Positions 9,819 through 22,400 of a stretch of 64,000 nucleotides of DNA are shown piece after piece. How positions within the stretch are numbered: the stretch's first letter is position 1; every line of letters begins with the position of its first letter. The stretch lies in assembly GCA_019054805.1 (NCBI GenBank), contig JAHQIY010000001.1:124001-188000 (forward strand), written 5' to 3'. The notes beneath the pieces are model-generated. The model searched no databases. It was not told the origin of the DNA and worked only from the letters and a program-made list of their open reading frames with translations. This stretch comes from Brachionus manjavacas (lineage: Eukaryota; Rotifera; Eurotatoria; Ploima; Brachionidae). The translations under genes were made by a program, and so were the position numbers.

Positions 9819-11676
9819 TTTTTCAGTGAATAAAATGAAAAATTTTCATCACTTAAATACTAATTTTGATTTATGATTAATTTCGAAAAATTCTAGGCGT
9901 CAGTTTTTTCTTGTTCAATTTTTTATTCTAGAAATTTAAGTAGGTTTATTTAAAATAATACATTTATTTTGCGACAAAAAGAGAGCTTTTTTTAAATTTG
10001 GAAAAAACTAATATTTATGATTTTTTTCGTATTGCACACTTAGTGAGCATATTTTTTTCGTATATGAAATCTAAAATTTACCTTTAAGTTTACAGTCTGA
10101 ATAATCATTCAAAAAATTAAAACATTCTTTTTTAATATGCAATTAAAGCCTTCTTTTATTGTCTTTGTTTGTTTCTTTTTATTACTTTCAATTAAATTGT
10201 TTAATAAACTCAATTCTGGATATTTTATCCTAGAGTTAAAGTGGACTAAAAAATTTGAAGCTAATAGAATTGAATTAAAAAATTATGTGTTTATTTTTAA
10301 GCGATTGAATCTAATTTTCTTATGTTAAAATTATTTCATTATTGTTCTTTTTTCGGATTTTTTCAAAACATCTCATTGGGATCCAGTCTTATAATTGCCT
10401 CATAAAAAAATTTCTATTATTTTTTATTGTTAAGACATAGATTTTTGAGATATTTCTAGCACTCTGTGTTGTACCAAAAAATTAATTTTTTTCTTTTTTA
10501 ACTTGATCAATTGAAATTTTTGTTCCAAAATTTTAAAATAATTTTGCTAATTTTATTAATAAATGATATTAAAACGCGCTAAAAAAATATTTTTTAATGG
10601 TATTGCGATTTAAAAAATATTTAAGAATAAAAATGAGAAATCTTGATATATTTTCTAAAAAAGTAAAATAAGCACTTTAAATTTATCAGCCTAACCAAGA
10701 CCATACAAATAATTGCTGTAGGTCCCTAGTAAAAAATATTTTAAACCGCGTTCTAACCGCATAAAACAAGCTCTATAGATCAGTCAAACCGAAAATTTAA
10801 TTGAATTTTATTTTTTTAATAAAACCATAAATTATAAAAAATTTGTAAAGTGAGACAGAATTAAGATTTTTTTTTTTCACGGCTAGTTTTTTAATTTTAA
10901 ATTAAAGTTTTTTCTTTAAATTTTTTAAAAAGCTAAAACATGTCCAGAGATATGTTTAATTGATTGCTAAACCATTACTTAAATTCCTAATATTACATTC
11001 AATAAAATATATTCATTTAAACTTCTCAAAACTTTTTTTAGTTTTAATCCAAAAGTTTATCTATTAATTATTTTAAAATAATTTCAAACTTCATTTGATT
11101 TTGGTTCAGACTTGTTTTTAAGTTACATGTTTTAGTCAAAGTCACAAAAGTCAAGTCATGACTTTTAAAAAATCAAATCAACAATTAAAATTTCTGTTCA
11201 AATGGAATATTTTGCTGTTTCAAGCAGTTATTGTGGCAGACCAAAAAAAAAAAAATTTTTTTGAGAATTGAGAATCAACTTTATTGTTGCAGGTTTAGCT
11301 TTTTTAAGCTTTTTTAAATTTTCATTTATTTGAGGCTATTTTTCTATTTTTCAAATAAAATTAGAATAAATTTTATTCAAAAATTCATTAAAATTTTTTG
11401 TTATTTTTTTCAATTAAAAAAAATTATCTACTTTTTTTTAAATTAATCAATAAAAATTCTTAAACCTTGTTGGAAACAAAATGAGTTTAACATCAAAATA
11501 GCGTCAAAGTGGATTATAGTCAAATTATGAAACAATGCCCTAAAATGACATTTAGCAAACAAATAATCAGCAATCTTGTTATCTAATAGTAATATTTACT
11601 AAATGCTTTAATTTAAAATAGAAAAAATTTGACAAGTATTATTTAAAATAGTTTTATTCAAACTTAAAATAAATAT
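9819..11676. other. Intergenic, AT-rich
   Basis: Nothing convincing in 1.86 kb. A 63-codon hydrophobic ORF at 10137-10328 is judged chance. 11110-11170 contains AAGTCAAAGTC/GACTTTTAAA words like those in the hAT-end repeats elsewhere in the window. Confidence 0.4.
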
Positions 11677-12347
11677 TTATTGAAAAATAGTGACAACATT
11701 TCGAAAATCTTTATTCTGAGCTAAACCCTCAATAAAATCATCTAAAAAATATTAAAACATTTTCGATAAAATATCAAAAAAAATATTTGATTAAAAAGCT
11801 CACCTTTTTTGACTACACAAGTTATCTTCACATTTTTAATGCAATCCCTGGCAATTTCAGCAATCGAAGCTTCTCTGGGTGGCTCGAACAACTCCAGAAT
11901 GCCATATACGGCCTCGCGCACTTCGTCCAAATCAAGAGCATTGTCCCGATTAGTGTCATACACCTCAAAAGCGTACTCTAGCTTTTTTCTAATATCACCC
12001 CGACTGGTCAGCGCATAAGTTATGAAAAACTCTCTTAAACTGACCAGGTCAGACTCTAAATCTTTGATACCAAGTGCGTGAAACACATTCTCGGACAAGC
12101 CGAGGATTATTTCTGGTGATTCCTTCCTCAAAGACAAGTACAAATCGCAAAACTCTTTGCGGTTCATGCGGCCATCAGGATGAGTCTCGAGGAAGTTTTC
12201 AAATAAGCCCTTGATCTCGTCTTTGGCAAGACCTGTTTGATAGGCCAAAAAGTTGTAGTCTTGCTCTCTGGGCGGCTCGAATGGAAGCTTTCGGAGCTTG
12301 TTTTTCAAGCATTGAGAATGCTCAAATTTTGATTGAGAAGAACCCAT
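11677..12347 (-). CDS. Divergent NCS-like EF-hand protein (two exons)
   Basis: Exons 12347-11804 and 11741-11677, separated by a 62-bp GT...AG intron, give 202 residues. The MGSSQSKFE start fits N-myristoylation. The protein aligns along its whole length with the neighbouring gene at 12543-13151. Only EF3 (DTNRDNALDLDE) keeps a calcium loop; the EF2 position (FHALGIKDLES...REFF) and EF4 (after KITCVVKK) have lost the acidic ligands. A reduced, single-site calcium sensor or structural relative is likely. It is transcribed away from its paralogue across a 195-bp spacer. Confidence 0.8.
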
Positions 12348-12542
12348 TGTGTAAAAATAAACTTGAAAACATCAAGAAATTTATACTTGAAAATTTTATT
12401 TTTAGACTTTATTCAATTAAATTGGCTATCCTCACAAATACTTGATAAATTCTTTTCTATTAATAAAATATCTGAATATAAGTTCTTATTTAAATCTGAA
12501 TAGGCACATTTTGGTTGAACAAATTTGAAATAATCTCAAAAC
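12348..12542. promoter_or_regulatory. Short shared upstream region of two divergent EF-hand genes
   Basis: The two ATGs are 195 bp apart and face outward, so both 5' UTRs and core promoters must fit here. The region is AT-rich with repeated ACTTGA/TCAAGA words. No recognisable TATA box or factor site can be assigned with confidence. Confidence 0.5.
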
Positions 12543-13151
12543 ATGGGTCTATCTCACTCTAAATTGGAGCCTATTCATTATTTAAAAAATAAACTTGGAA
12601 AAGCTACATTCGAAAAAGTGACCGAAAGAGACTATGATTTTATTTCCTATCAAACTGGACGAGATAAAGCACAAGTAAAGGAAATAATTGATAAATTCTT
12701 GGAGACACATTCAGATGGACTAATGAACAAAAACGAGTATTGTCATCTTTACCAGAGTTTGCGCCAAGATTCAGCAGAAAAATTGTTTGTCATATTTGAA
12801 AATGTTTTCCGCGCACTCGGCATTGAGAACCCTGAAGCTGACTTGATAAGCATGAAAGAGTTTTTGATCACGTTTTGTCTAACGAGTCTGGGCGACTTTA
12901 GAAAAAAGCTAGAGTATGCATTTGAGCTTTACGATTTGAATGGAGACGGAGCGTTGGAGATCGAAGAGGCCAAAGAAGCAATTTATGGCATCATGGAACT
13001 GTTTCGAGCCCCAAAAGAAAAGACCATCTCGGAGATTACTAATGATTGTATGCAAAGTGTAAAGATAACATGTACAGTCAAAAAGGATGATTTTATCCAA
13101 GGTCTGAGTGAAAATAAGCGCTTTTCAAATGTTATAAATATTTTCAAATAA
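12543..13151 (+). CDS. Divergent NCS-like EF-hand protein (single exon)
   Basis: An uninterrupted 202-residue ORF starts MGLSHSKLE, a possible N-myristoylation site. It is the same length as, and collinear with, the product of the facing gene, sharing DYxFxxYQTG, FLETHxDGxMNxxEYC, RKKLEYAFEL and ITCxVKK. EF3 (DLNGDGALEIEE) is a canonical loop; the other three are degenerate. It lacks the intron that its sister carries just after the VKK codons. An inverted duplication followed by intron loss or gain is the simplest history. Confidence 0.85.
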   Translation: MGLSHSKLEPIHYLKNKLGKATFEKVTERDYDFISYQTGRDKAQVKEIIDKFLETHSDGLMNKNEYCHLYQSLRQDSAEKLFVIFENVFRALGIENPEADLISMKEFLITFCLTSLGDFRKKLEYAFELYDLNGDGALEIEEAKEAIYGIMELFRAPKEKTISEITNDCMQSVKITCTVKKDDFIQGLSENKRFSNVINIFK

Positions 13152-13199
13152 AAATCTTAAAGAAATTTAATTAAAGGAAAAATATTAAATAAAAGGATA

Positions 13200-15110
13200 T
13201 TTTTTTAAACTTATTACTATTTTTATTTTTTAATCAAAATCAAAATAAAAAATAAAATTAAAGTTAATAAATTGAGATAAAAAAAATCAAAATAAAGTAA
13301 ATAAGCTAAAAAAAAATGAAAGTCTAGAAGACATAGATTGTTATATGTGGCAAATGTTTACATAGTTCAGGTTTCAGGAAAAAAGGAGGAAATAGTAAGG
13401 TAGTAATTACACAATAAAGTTGGGTATTCAATATATCTCGATTCGAAACCTTCTTTGTATTCCTCCACCAGTCTTACAATCAATGGAATAGAATGATTCG
13501 GTCCTGTCCCAACATAGCTCTCACTCAACTCAAAAAGCCGATTCGAGACTGTTAGTAATTTTAGTTTATTAAAAGCTTCATGTTGCACGATGTTGGAGGG
13601 AGTATCATATTTTAACTTAAGGATAGATCTTACTGCTGTATTCTGAATTGCTTGTAGTTTTTTGATATTATTTTCTGAAAATGAACTCAAGCAAGGAAAC
13701 GAATAGTCTAGAATTGAACCAACTAAAGATTTATAAAGATTTCGCAACGTTTTTTGATTAAGACCCCATTTTTTGTTTGACAATATCTTAATAATATTTA
13801 GCCTTTTATTGCAGCGTTCTTTAATTTCGTCAACTAGTATATTAAAATTTAATTTGGAATCAAATTTTATACCAAGAAACTTGATTTCTTTTTGGTTCAT
13901 TATTCTGTTTCCATAAATTTTTTAGTTAAGATTATCACTCTCTATTTTGTGCTTAGAAAAGACTGCTGAACACGACTTTTCAACTGATATCTTCATTTTC
14001 CACTTAATAAGCCACTGCTCTAGTTTGTTGAAATATTTATGTATCTTTTTTTCTAGGTTCCCCTTTTCATATCAATTTTTATCGGACATGGAAAAAAAAA
14101 AAAAATATTATAATGAGTTATTAGACGAAAGTTGCAATTTTTTTTTATTGGATAAGAAGAAATAATTATAATAATATATAAAAAATTTTTTTTTTTGGAA
14201 AATCTTTATTGAAAATAAAATAAAAAAAAGAGCTCAATTATTTAATTAACAAAAAATTAAAATATTTAATTAAACAAATTTGTTTACATATTTTTAACTA
14301 CAACTTCCTCTTTTTTGAATTTTAAAACTAAAATATGAAAACCTTGCAATTTATGCTTAATTGAGTCACAATCGGAATATTTAATTGACCTAATCCAGTA
14401 TTTTAGAGCTTCAAACAAACGAGAAAAGACAATAGATCAATATAAAAAGTTTTTATAAATGAAGAATGTAACTAGATCATCTGCAAAAAGCAGAGAGTAT
14501 TCATAATTTGTTTAGTTTCTTTTTTGGATGTCATTAATATTTATACTAAATAAAAGAGGACTAATTACTGAGCCTTGAGGAACACCTGTTGTTATTTTAT
14601 ATTCTTCGCTCAGGTGGTCATTCATATTTACCTTAAATTTCCTATTGTCTAAAAAGGATCTAATCCAGTTAGTCAAGTAATGAGGTGGATTCATTTTAAT
14701 CAATTTAAAAAGTAAACCTTCATGCCAAACCTTATCAAAGGCTTTAGAAATATCAAAAAAAGGCCACAAACTCTTTTTTTTTCTATTAAATGATTCCAAA
14801 ATTTTTTGAATTAAAAAGAATAGATTATGTGATGTTCGCCGGTGTTTCCTGAATCCAGATTGCTCCTGGATAAAGAGTTAATTTTGTTCCAAAAAATTTT
14901 ATAATCTTGAATAAACTTTTCGTTCCAGTAACTTTCCTAAATAATTCATTATACTAATTGGTCTATAATTTAAAGGGTCTTGTAAATTAGAGGCCTTTTT
15001 TTGAATCATAGTAATGTTCAAAGTTTTCCATGCTTTCGGGACCTTACCTTCTCTAAGAGATAAATTAAAAAGTTCTATGATTTCTATTAATGAATTGCCA
15101 TGCCATTCTT
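13200..15110 (-). pseudogene. Non-LTR retrotransposon copy A (CR1/jockey-like RT), broken
   Basis: Read on the minus strand, the RT motifs appear in order in several frames: NYRPISIMNYLGKLLE (15030-14930), a degraded SGFRKHRRT segment, FFDISKAFDKVWHEGL (A domain, near 14750), TGVPQGSVISPLLF (B domain, near 14590), YSLLFADDLV (C domain, near 14500), and KFLGIKFDSKLNF with the thumb region (13900-13367). Frameshifts and an insertion at 14068-14448 disrupt it. No endonuclease is left. The tail resembles the 3' UTR of copies B and C but lacks their terminal hairpin. It is the most complete of three related copies in the window. Confidence 0.85.
14068..14448 (-). mobile_element. Insertion inside copy A containing a retroposed mRNA tail
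   Basis: This segment is absent from copies B and C, which run straight from the FADD region to the next conserved block. On the minus strand 14439-14186 reads as an open frame (ending EEVVVKNM then TAA at 14286-14284), a short 3' UTR, AATAAA at 14210-14205 and an A tract at about 14196-14186. That is the anatomy of a 5'-truncated processed mRNA copy. ATATAAAAA flanks it on both sides (14177-14185 and 14440-14448) as a possible target duplication. The encoded 50-residue tail (FEALKYWIRSIKYSD...) is not recognised. Confidence 0.55.
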
Positions 15111-15285
15111 CCCCAGCGACCACGGGGACAGCAGCGCCGTCTACACTCCAAGTGTCCAAGACAGGCACACACCAATCTGATTCCTATGACCACTGTAAAG
15201 CAGCTACCATTGACGGCTTCTTTAGTAAGTCTTCTCCGCAAGCCTGCTTGTTGTAGTTTATTATTATTAGTTTTTAAATTAATTA
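15105..15285 (+). repeat. GC-richer repeat fragment with TTA tail
   Basis: The stretch is distinctly richer in GC than its neighbours and ends CTCCGCAAGCCTGCTTG-TTGTAG followed by TTTATTATTATTAG. A closely similar end lies at 24755-24830. It looks like the 3' end of a retroelement or SINE abutting copy A; the first codons of the RT frame on the other strand are chimeric with it. Confidence 0.5.
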
Positions 15286-15601
15286 ATCTATTTATAATGG
15301 CTAAAACCTTTTGAGATTACAAAAATAACTAAATGTTATTACAAATTTAATCTAATTTTTCTGACAAAAATACTAATTGACTGTCAATTTTGTCTTTTGA
15401 ACTGAATTTAATTTTATTATAAAATATAATTTTATTTTTTAATATTTAATAATTTAGGACTGAATAAATAAACCTTATTTACGGACCAAATATAATAATT
15501 CAGGTGACAAAAATAGAAATTAAGATTAAAAAAAGGGTTTATTGCGAGACAAAAAAAAATAATTAAAAAAATTAAAGAAAAAATAAAATTGACTTTTTAT
15601 G

Positions 15602-15810
15602 GTATTTTTAACAGCTGATTTACTTGGCCTTCTTCGTTTTTATAATAAATCCGCATCAGTTTACTATTCAACCACTGCCGTTTAGTGAAATTTCCTTTCT
15701 GGTCAAAAATGTATAGTACAACCAAATCGTCATCATAAAAAGGAGAGGTTTTTTTTTAATATCATTAATAAATATAATAAATAAAGGACTAATTAATAAG
15801 CCCTTACAGA
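15602..15810 (-). pseudogene. Retrotransposon RT remnant
   Basis: Minus-strand translation gives GLLISPLFIIFINDI (15805-15760), an RT B-domain remnant. It is followed by PFYDDDLVVLYIFDQKGN, which resembles the LLFADDLVTFFIYNKKGN block of copies A-C, and then an unrelated open tail to a TAA near 15606. A decayed relative of the same retrotransposon group. Confidence 0.55.
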
Positions 15811-16490
15811 AACTTACAATAATTTATTTTCATCTTTATTTTTTGTTATCATTAATTATATTTCTATAAAAATTTACCAACAATAGTTAAAAAGTGATTT
15901 AATGGATTAGGTGATATCTTTGAAAGTATTTTTGGACAAATTTGATTTATTGGATTTTCCAAAATTTTAAATAATAATTAGGCATATTTGATTGTGAATT
16001 AGGTATGATTTGGAAGTTAAAGAAAGTGGTAAAAAATAAGTCATCAGGATGTCTGTATTTTGCCCAGCGCACAAAAAATTTTTGAAGAACTTAAGTATTC
16101 ACAATTGATTGCTTGGTTGTCTACAAACAAAACCCGAACTGATGGTGGCCCCATGTACCCCTCGGAACTAGTTTAATTACTAGTTCATTTGGCTGTCCCA
16201 GTTTGATCTTGGTAATATTGATTTTTATCTTATCTTGTTAGTTCCGGTTAGGACTTACATATCTTAAATAATTTGCTATAGTATTTAAAAATTAACTTAA
16301 TCGCAAGAAGATAAATATTATTTTATTAAATTAAAATTATCGAAATATGATTTTAATTTTACCAAATTTAATCAAAATTAAATTTTTTTTAGGTTAAAAA
16401 TTTTTTATTTTTTTGAATATTTTCATGATGGATAAAAGAGTTGAAATTTATAATATTTTTCAAAAATTTTTTTTCCATAAATTTCAGAAT
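15811..16490. other. Intergenic
   Basis: No gene seen. A perfect palindrome GAACTAGT-TTAATT-ACTAGTTC lies at 16167-16188 within a slightly GC-richer stretch (16130-16250) that may be a transposon end. Confidence 0.4.
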
Positions 16491-19400
16491 TTACAACGAA
16501 ATATTAACTAGTTTTGTAATTTCATTATACTTTTCAGCATAGGGAAAAAATACTTGATTAAAAAAATAATTATTTTTTTCAATCCATGATTCAAAATCAC
16601 TATCACCATCTTCTAATTTATTAGTTCTGTCACTCAATGGTTTATTTTGACAATTAATTTCTTCTATTTTTTCTAAGATCGCCTCTTCTCTCTTATCTTG
16701 TTCGGTGTCAGCAGTTTCTTCTTCATTTTTTATTTCGTCTGTAGACTTTCTCTGCTCATTAAAATCCGATGCATAGTCGGCCAATTCGTATTCCGACTTG
16801 CCTGTCATTTTAGAAGTCACCGGACGACTTTTGACCGATTTTTTATTTGCTTCAAATATCAATGCACATCCAATTAGTGTTTCAAAAAATTCCAAAAAAC
16901 TCATTTCCAGGTCCAGATTGAATGAATTATTTGAGTCAAAAACTATCGGGTTATCACTTGACATAACTTTAATTACTTTCTTTGCACTTAGCAATTTTCC
17001 ATCCAGTATTTTCAAGTCATTTAGAATGTTTAAGAATGAGCGCATTGTCATCGAAAAGTCGTAAGGTTTGGTCTTTTAAAATTTTGCTTTGATTAGAAAA
17101 AAATTTATTATCAGTACAAATTGAACTCAAAAATTTCCTTTTCTAAACTATATAAATAAAATAATTTTCTTAAAGATTTTATTAAAGGTAAAAAATGCAA
17201 GAAAGGTTGCGATTATTTGGAGAATTTTTTTAATTTCAATTTCAAAACAATAATAATTATTTTGGTCCAATTTGTACTGAATTTCAAATTGTAATTAAGT
17301 AGCTTACAGTTTTTTTTGTGCATAAAAATTTGTAAATGTCATAAGCTTTTACCATATTGGGCAAAATGTTGATGGTTTTTCTGACGTCAGCGTAGAAATA
17401 TCCTTGCACATTACATGAACAAGGTAGAATGTTGTCGACAATTAATTTTTCTATACACCAAGAAATAACATTTGTACTTCCGCTAAAAGAAAAAAATTTA
17501 TTTGATTTTTTTAGCATAGGGCTATGAATCATTTTAACTTTAAATGAGAAATATTTTTTATAATCTAATTCCGCGTGATTCTGGTCACAAAGATAAAATT
17601 AATATAAAAGCTTTAAATATATCAGAATGTAAAAGGATTATTTTTTTCAGACCTAAATACTTTTTTTGAAACTATTTCCAAAATTAATTTGAAAGTTTTT
17701 AATAGCATATTTCAATAACTAATTTTTCAAAATTTTTAATATTAAAAGATAATTTTTTAAATTTAAAAGGTGCTTTATTTTTTTAGACTGTTTTTGTTAA
17801 TAAGTTGAAAATTGTGTACTAATAATTCAATAAAATCTGTTTAATACATTGAAATGATAATCATCTTCAAATTAAAAATATTAAAATTTAAATGAAAAAA
17901 AAATTTTTTTTAAAGACTAGATATCGTAAACATTTATAATTGTAATATTATACAGGTTAAAAAATTTAATTAATTTTTTTCTTATTTTTAGCCTAACTTT
18001 TTTCCAAACTAAGGTTGGTTTTATTAATAAAAAACCAAACATGATAATCAAAAAGAATTCATGAAAAAATAATCCTTGAAATTTTAATCTTTTGGTTTTT
18101 TAACTTCCTGATTTTAATTTTTTATTTTAGCTCAGCAATTTATGCTTTAAATTATTTTAAGAAAAAACTTGGTACAACTTGGACTTGAGATGTGCTCAAA
18201 AAACTTCAATTTGAACCATTAGACTAGACTGTTTCTTTTAAATTATAAACAAAATATATATCGATTTATACTTTTGTTTCTTCATTAAAAATCAAGAACA
18301 AATAATTAAAATATTTGGACCTTTAACTTGTTAAAAATTGAAAAAAATCTGTTGAAAAATTCTCTAAAAATTTGTTCCCAAAATTTTAATAATAATAATA
18401 ATCTCTAAAGAGGTAGAGATTAGATATTTTTATTTTTATTAAACTTTTGCGCAGTTAAATTTTTGAAAATAAAAATGATAAAAAAGAAGAGCAGGGGTGT
18501 GCTCAGTTTTTAAAAAGAAAAATAGACGCTCTAAGGTAAAAAAAAAAGCAAGTAGACTCGTCTATCATGTAAAAAAAGGGAAATTAAATTAAAATTAAGT
18601 TTTTTTGGGTAGAAAAAGTATTATTCAAAAAAACTATCTTTAAAAAAAATGGATTTAAGACGCACAGTGGTGTTCCGGATTTAGTAATTTACGATAATTT
18701 ACGAAAAAAATAGTAAATTTACAAAATTGAAAAAACGTAAATTTACTAGATTTTACGTAATATTATGTAAAAAAAAATGTCGAAAAAATTGAAATAATTT
18801 GGCACTTTTTAAAAAAAAATAAATTAGTTTTATTTTTTCAATATTTTTTTTCAAAATTTTGTAAAAAAAATTTACCATAATTTACGTAAATTTTGGTAAA
18901 ATGTAATCAATTTAATGGTAAAAAATTGAACAAAGAACACTGTTAAATGTATTTTTTGATGCTAATTACGAATTTCTTAGTGAAAAATTCTATTTTCTGT
19001 TATTTTAAAATAAAATAAGTTTTAGAAAAAAATGGGATTGGGGTTAAACCGTAAATTTTATTTATTGCAATAAATAGTGTGAATTTTCTATTTGATTGAT
19101 ATTTAAAAAAAAACTTTTTAAAAATGCCGAGAAGTAACTTCCAAAAAAACCAAGCGAAGAAACTTTACCAATAGCCATTGCCGAAATTGAAGCTATAAAA
19201 TTAAACAAACATCAAGCTTCTGTGCACTTTAACATTCCATATTCAACATTTAACGACCGAATCAATGAAAAGACCTGCAAATGGTAAAGGTGCTACCCCA
19301 TGGATCCCTAAAGAATTTGAAACGCTTCTAGTTGAAGTGATCAAACAATTAGCTGATTGGGGTCATGGTATTAATTTTGCTAGCATTTGAAACTTTGTGA

Positions 19401-22400
19401 AACTCTATTTAAGCAAATAAAGAGACAACGTCAACAAAAAAAACGAGGATTAAAAGAAAGTACGGTGAAGTTTTGACTGAGAATCAAGTTTTGAAACAAT
19501 TAGAAGATGAAGAGGCAAAAAAGTTGAACAAAAAGAGGAAAAAAGTGACAATAATCAGTGATGAAGAAGATGAAGAAGAGTCTGAAATTGAAATATCTCC
19601 ACTGAACGACCAAATAAGTTGTTTCAAATGTAAAACAGTATTTGGAAAAGTCAATACAAATCAAAACAAATGGATTTCTTGTGAGAAATGTAACAATTGG
19701 TCTTGTGGGAAATGGAATTTTTTTTGTTCAAAAAAGTGTTCTAAATAGATAAATTTTGTTTTAAAATAGTATACATATATTTTCTTATACTTTTTTTGTA
19801 TTTTAATTGCTTGAATTTATGTAATTCACGGATATACCCCAATGTAAGCGTTGAAACGTTAATGAAAGATCTTATTTTATTTTAACTATAACTTTTGAAC
19901 CGTTCTTTTATTTTAAATAAAGTTTTTTTTAAATTAAACACAATATTCTCTTTTATTATTTTATATTTTTTTCGAAAAAAAAAATAAATCTCACAACTAA
20001 TTAGCGATCAAATAAAAGAATTCACGGTTTTACCCCGTTTGACTATATATTTTATATTTTCAATTTTAACCTCTTTTTAAATGTTTAATGTTATTTCGAC
20101 ATTTTACCAAAATTTACGTAAATTATGGTAATTTTTTTTTTAACATAATTTTAAAATTAAATATAGAAGGAAAAAAAAATTTATTTTTTTAAAAAAGTGC
20201 CCAATTATTTCAATTTTTTCGACATTTTCATAATTTTACATTAAATGTTCAAAATTTAACAAATTTCAAAAGCCAGGAGACGAGTCTACCTACTAGTGAG
20301 CTCACCCCTGATAAGATTTTCCAAATGGTTAAATTAATATACTTAATTGAGCTTACTCAAATTGATCTTGGTACAGATGATAAGCAATGAGCACAATATG
20401 ATTAAAAAAGTCTCTTAGCAAAATTTTGTCATAGGGACAATGCATGTCATCGGCATTCATCTTAGGATCTATGGAAAAAAAATATAAAAATAAAATTAAA
20501 ATCACATCTCTCTTACTCAAAAGTCTATCAAAGTCAATCAGAGTCAAATAGTGTTGGTTCAAATGAACTTTGCAATCTTTTAAAAATCTCCAAAATTGCA
20601 TGCGATTCAAGACATAAGTATTATCGGGACTTGAATCGAAGCCCAGGCGACTATAGAATCTGTATATTTGCTTGAAAAGATCCAAATATCTAATAATAGT
20701 CTTTTGAGCTTGTACTGCCTCAATTTCTCTTTTATTCTGATCAAAATCATCTTCAATTGAGCTCAAATCTAGTTTTAAATCGAAATCGTGTCGACTTGAT
20801 TCCTGGTTAGTTTTTAAATAGTGCAAATTCAGAGTAGTTCCAGCAGATGGTATGCGAACTTTGATTTTATTTATTTCCTGTGATAGTGCGGATGTACGAT
20901 TGAAAGTGGGCGAGTCGGTCATTTTATCATCTTCAAAGTAGCCTTCGTACACTCTCCCGTCTTTGTATGTGTATTTGCCCTTTGAATAAATAAAAATTTA
21001 AAAGTTTGAATTTTTTTTAGAAAAATACAGTGCTGATATGATATTTGACCAAAACTAAATTAGACCATAAGTCTTGTAAAATATGGAATTAAAAATAACA
21101 TATTTAGTTTAAAATATCGATATCTATGAATTTTCATAGAATTATTCCAATTCAAAATTTAAATTCTTAATTAAAGTTCAGATTTTGGATTTTTTATATT
21201 TAACAAATTAATTTAAAAAATCCGAAAAATAAAAAGACTCAAAAAATTTATATTTTATTCAATTATAAGTATTTCTTTTAAAATAAAGATTTTTGACTAG
21301 AGGGTCTTGAAGTTTGATAGTTTTTGAAAACAGTGGTTAAGGTTTTTGAAATTTTTGAGATGAGTTTTCATTCAAAAGTTACTATATATATTTTTAAAGA
21401 GCGCAAAATTTTCTATTAAATGATATATTTTTCAAGTAAGTAGAATTAAGTTGCACTTTAAACCAAAAAAACAAATTTTTTTGTGTTTTTTTCCAGTTTT
21501 TTAGATTCTCGTCGGAGGATTGACCCAAGACCTTAACTTTTTTATTTAAATTATAAAACTAGACAAAATTCTGAACAAATCTCAGGTTTCACTTTTTTTA
21601 ATTAAAGCTTAATTAATCCAAAAAAAAAAGTTTCTTCATGTCAGCTGATATCAGCTATTATTATTTGATTTTAGATAATATCAGGTGAATTAAATTTAAA
21701 ATTTTATATGTAAAAATATGTAAATAATTTTTTTTTTCCTGATATTAGTTTATATCATATCATATCATGTGATGCGACAAATTAATTTCCGGAACTGTAA
21801 TTAAGTAAAGTAATAAAGTAAAGTATGAATTTTTCTACTCTTTTCATCTACCTTTTAAATCTTGAATTTATTCTACAAATCTTTTTTTTAGGTCTATGAG
21901 ATTGAAATTTTTGTTAAAAAAAATACTTAAAAATGCTTTTAACTTTAAAAATTAAAAGCAAAAAGTATTTTAATATTGAAAATTTATTTAAAAAATTGAA
22001 ATAAATTAAAACAGAAATAAGTAAGAGTTTTTGTTTAAATAATATGCAAGATTTTTATTTCATGATTACAATTTTTACCTTAAAATTATATGGTATTTTT
22101 ATAAGGTAGAAATTAATTTTTTTCTTGACATTTCAATAATGTTTTTTTTTTCATTTAATATAATTTTTTTAGAATTTTTTAAGTATTATTCATTTATTAA
22201 TAATCTTTTAATAATCAAAATATAAAGTTTGAATTTGCTTTTTAGTATTTAGATTTAATAAAAAAATTAAGTAAATGAAAAGATTAAAAGTATTATTGAT
22301 ATGTCAAGAAAAAACAAAATATTTACTTAAAAAAAATACCGAATAAATTTAAGATAAAAAATGTATTCATGAAATAAAAGTCTTGGAAATTTAATTTCTT

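Noticed and set aside
10137..10328. 63-codon plus-strand ORF with a hydrophobic start
   Set aside because: AT-rich composition favours Phe/Leu/Ile/Lys codons, there is no homology, splice context or neighbour support. Judged a chance ORF.
18492..20310. hAT assignment based on CAGGGGTG ends
   Set aside because: No 8-bp duplication was found (AAGAAGAG versus ATAAGATT) and the coding remnant has a psq-type domain, not a hAT one.
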